Source: CAZBGL01 sp964491375 (GTDB taxonomy: Bacteria > Desulfobacterota > Deferrisomatia > Deferrisomatales > Deferrisomataceae). From it: a stretch of 31,863 nt of DNA. The position numbers were made by a program, and so were the translations under genes. The notes under the pieces are model-generated. The model worked only from the letters and a program-made list of their open reading frames with translations. It made no database searches and was not told the origin of the DNA. Positions 30,220-31,863 of this stretch are shown here, piece after piece. Numbering within the stretch: position 1 is the first letter of the stretch; the number at the start of each line of letters is the position of its first letter. The stretch lies in NCBI GenBank assembly GCA_964491375.1, contig CAZBGL010000112.1, positions 1 through 31,863 on the forward strand. The letters are read 5' to 3'.

Positions 30220-30276
30220 TGTGTTCACAAATAGATATCGTTCATGTAATATGAACGCATCCAACATGTGAACACA
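30220..30276. promoter_or_regulatory. Two coaxial inverted repeats, probable antitoxin operator
   Basis: Outer arms TGTGTTCAC (30220-30228) and GTGAACACA (30268-30276), inner arms CGTTCAT (30239-30245) and ATGAACG (30251-30257), all perfect and sharing one centre of symmetry at 30248. Four half-sites of the type YGTTCAY result. The promoter lies within, so binding of a dimer or tetramer of the downstream AbiEi-like protein would shut it off. Confidence 0.75.
30224..30252 (+). promoter_or_regulatory. Promoter of the AbiE-like operon
   Basis: TTCACA (30224-30229, 5 of 6), 17-bp spacer, TAATAT (30247-30252, 4 of 6). The start would be near 30259. AAGGAGG at 30276-30282 and ATG 30288 follow. The -35 overlaps the left outer arm and the -10 the centre of the dyad. 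Confidence 0.65.
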
Positions 30277-30287
30277 AGGAGGGCCCA

Positions 30288-31319
30288 ATGCCCCGGGCAC
30301 GCCCAAGGGACGCCGAAAAGCAACGAGCCGATTTGGTGGCAACCGCGGTCGAGGCGTTTCAAGAGGCCACCGGCGTGCCCGCCCGCGTTGTGCGGCCCAC
30401 CCCCGATGGGCCCGGTGGAGGCATCCTGGTTCAAATCGGCGAGGAAAAGCCGTTCCTCGCGGTGTGCAAACCCACCCTGACTCCGACGACCCTTGGGCCC
30501 GCTCTCGCGGAGATCCGGAAGCTCCCCCAGCACGGGGTGCTGATCGCCCGGCACGTGAGCCCACCCATGGCCGGGCGGCTCCGGGACCACGACGTTCCCT
30601 TCCTGGACACCGCGGGCAACGCGTACGTGCGCACCCCGCGCTTGCTCATCCTCGTGACCGGGCGAAAGCCACCCGGCAAGACGCCCAACGAACAGCCGGT
30701 GAAAGCGTTTCGAGCCACGGGACTGAAGGTGGTCTTCGCGCTGCTCTGCCGTCCGGAACTCGTTGCGGCACCGTACCGGGAGATCGCCGAGGCGGCCGGC
30801 GTGGCGCTAGGGGCCGTCACCCCGGTGTTCCGGGATCTGGAGCGACTGGGCTTCCTCCGGGTCACCAGGGCCCGGGGCCGCGGGCTCGAACGGCAGGCCG
30901 AGCTCACGGACGCCTGGGTGGAGGGCTATCTCCGGGACCTTCGGCCCCGGCTCCACCCGCGGCGCTTCCGGGTGGCCCGGCCTCGGTGGTGGGAGACCGA
31001 GGACTGGACAGGGCTCGAGGTATGGCTGGGCGGCGAGCCTGCGGCGGCGCTGCTCACGAAACGATTGATTCCCCAAGACGCCATCTTGTACGACGGCAAC
31101 GGGTTTGCCGCGCTCGCCCGCCGGATCCGGCCCGCCAAGGACGAGCGGGGCAACCTGGAGGTGCTGGACAAGTTCTGGAACTTCGAGGTACCGCCCGCAG
31201 GTCCCCACCCTCGCCTTGCTCCGCCCCTTCTCGTCTACGCGGACCTGGTGGGCACCGGGGATGCTCGAAATCTGGAGGCGTCCGAGGCCATCCGGGAGCG
31301 GTTCCTTGCCCGAGCATAG
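30288..31319 (+). CDS. AbiEi-like type IV antitoxin
   Basis: A 343-residue protein of the COG4861/AbiEi-like antitoxin family. About residues 60-125 carry the domain with LIARHVSPPMAGRLRDHDVPFLDTAGNAYVRTPRLLILVTG. A helix-turn-helix follows (about 140-185: VFALLCRPELVAAPYREIAEAAGVALGAVTPVFRDLERLGFLR), and then a C-terminal part with LLTKRLIPQDAILY and LVYADLVGTGDARNLEASEAI. In AbiE systems the antitoxin represses its own operon and neutralises the nucleotidyltransferase toxin without contact. Codon use is less extreme in GC than the flanking core genes, consistent with transfer. The toxin gene overlaps its end by 14 bp. Confidence 0.87.
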   Translation: MPRARPRDAEKQRADLVATAVEAFQEATGVPARVVRPTPDGPGGGILVQIGEEKPFLAVCKPTLTPTTLGPALAEIRKLPQHGVLIARHVSPPMAGRLRDHDVPFLDTAGNAYVRTPRLLILVTGRKPPGKTPNEQPVKAFRATGLKVVFALLCRPELVAAPYREIAEAAGVALGAVTPVFRDLERLGFLRVTRARGRGLERQAELTDAWVEGYLRDLRPRLHPRRFRVARPRWWETEDWTGLEVWLGGEPAAALLTKRLIPQDAILYDGNGFAALARRIRPAKDERGNLEVLDKFWNFEVPPAGPHPRLAPPLLVYADLVGTGDARNLEASEAIRERFLARA

Positions 31320-31761
31320 CGCCACGGTGGACGAGGAGACCCTCGTCGTCCTTCGCGCCGTTGCCGAAGCGGCAGAGCTTCTCCGCATCGCGTGGCTGGT
31401 CACCGGTGCCGGCGGGAGGATCCTTCTGCTCGAACGCGTCTACGGTGGCCCGGCCGGCCGGGCCACCATGGACCTGGATTTCGGGGTGATCGTCCGGGAT
31501 GTCAAGGCCGGCGGAGTTTGTCGCGTTTTCACCGAAATAAAAAGTCACCTGTTCATCGACCTGATGGTTCCGCTTGTGATCGGGTGTCCGGGGGTGGGTC
31601 GGGCTTTGGGGCCCGCCCCAGGAGGCCGGCCGAGGGCCCGAAAGCGGCATGGCTGCCGGGGACTCGTCTCCCGGCCCCGATGTGGCTGCTCCTCCGAAGG
31701 CAGAGCCGTCGCCGACGTGATCCGAGGGGGTGGTGCGCCCGCAAACAGGGCCCGTCTGTAA
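31306..31761 (+). pseudogene. Truncated AbiEii-like nucleotidyltransferase toxin
   Basis: From TTG 31306 (GGGAG seven bases upstream, overlapping the antitoxin gene) the frame reads LPEHSATVDEETLVVLRAVAEAAELLRIAWLV, then TGAGGRILLLERVYGGPAGRATMDLDFGVIVRD. TMDLDFGV is the DxD catalytic motif of COG4914/AbiEii-like nucleotidyltransferases, and the G-A/G-R helix precedes it. After RD (about 31500) the family would continue with a W-x-x-F-x-x-L helix; instead the sequence becomes unrelated, and the frame runs on to 31761 with no family content. About 60 of an expected 200 or more residues remain, so the toxin should be inactive. Confidence 0.65.
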
Positions 31762-31863
31762 CCACTTGATATCACAGGCTAATCTTTTTCGCTTGACGGA
31801 GGCATTATAGAGTGTCCCCCAACACACACGTCCCCCAACACACACGTGCGGGTGTGCGGCCCC
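31500..31863. mobile_element. Possible insertion-sequence end or remnant
   Basis: The toxin frame breaks at TGTCAAGG (31500-31507). The next bases, with TTTTCACCGAAAT and AAAAGTCACC, resemble the AT-richer ends of IS21-like elements as I remember them, but no transposase reading frame and no second inverted repeat is inside the window. At the right end, an AT-rich stretch (31762-31813, with CTTGATATCA and TTGACGGAGGCATTATAG) leads into a tandem repeat. The boundary is seen; the element type is inference. Confidence 0.3.
31814..31845. repeat. 2 x 16-bp perfect tandem repeat
   Basis: The unit GTCCCCCAACACACAC occurs twice in a row without mismatch, followed by GTGCGGGTGTG. It lies a few bases after TATAGAGT and may be the leader of a gene beyond the edge. 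Confidence 0.85.

Noticed and set aside
31054..31845. Minus-strand open frame of 263 codons at the right end
   Set aside because: It runs antisense through the antitoxin end and toxin fragment and through the presumed insertion boundary; the only protein-like stretch has no known family.
1..31863. tRNA, rRNA and CRISPR arrays
   Set aside because: No cloverleaf with a TTCRANY T-loop and CCA-side stem, no rRNA signature and no spaced direct repeats were seen.

Overview
The window is a very GC-rich (by eye roughly 70-75 %) stretch of Gram-negative chromosome. SecB, HolC, a signal-peptide outer-membrane barrel and SixA point to a proteobacterium-like cell envelope and replisome. The aldehyde:ferredoxin oxidoreductase, the 2-hydroxyacyl-CoA dehydratase component with its ATP-driven activator, a radical SAM enzyme, the RCKP rubredoxin-like protein and the absence of any oxygen-dependent enzyme point to an anaerobe. 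My best guess is Desulfobacterota (former Deltaproteobacteria); this is inference, since no rRNA or other phylogenetic marker is present. I see no tRNA, rRNA or CRISPR array.

Left part (1-9640): the 3' part of a GAF-GAF-GGDEF diguanylate cyclase, a CheR-type methyltransferase, a PfkB sugar kinase and a secreted chalcone-isomerase-like protein. They are followed by a four-gene acyl-CoA block: a 3-hydroxyacyl-CoA dehydrogenase/enoyl-CoA hydratase fusion with the domain order reversed relative to FadB, a single HgdB/BcrC-like dehydratase subunit, its ATPase activator, and a radical SAM enzyme overlapping the activator. The block is preceded by a divergent control region with a perfect 14-bp palindrome and a short heptad repeat.

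Middle (9641-17864): a repeat-rich spacer, then holC, a YbaK-like deacylase and aroF, an outer-membrane barrel with a hypothetical partner, sixA, hpt with an RCKP rubredoxin-like gene, a universal stress protein, a periplasmic thioredoxin/FMN_bind-like fusion carrying a CXXCH motif, a CDF metal exporter and an FmdB-type zinc ribbon protein.

Right-middle (17886-24673): a long co-directional cluster, dapA-dapB-folK-small Zn protein-AOR-class II aldolase-small membrane protein-APH/ATPase fusion, joined by start/stop overlaps or short gaps. It combines lysine/peptidoglycan and folate synthesis with a tungsten enzyme. Next, on the minus strand, lies a PadR-SBP-permease-ATPase operon (27910 to 24687), probably for an oxyanion such as tungstate or molybdate, with a perfect 7-5-7 inverted repeat in front of the PadR gene.

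Right end (28033-31863): a DUF190-crcB pair, secB, then accessory DNA: a YgiT-type zinc-finger protein lacking its usual HTH, and an AbiEi-like antitoxin whose promoter sits inside two coaxial inverted repeats. Its AbiEii-like toxin partner breaks off just after the nucleotidyltransferase motif, in sequence that looks like mobile-element end DNA. The window ends in a 2 x 16-bp tandem repeat.
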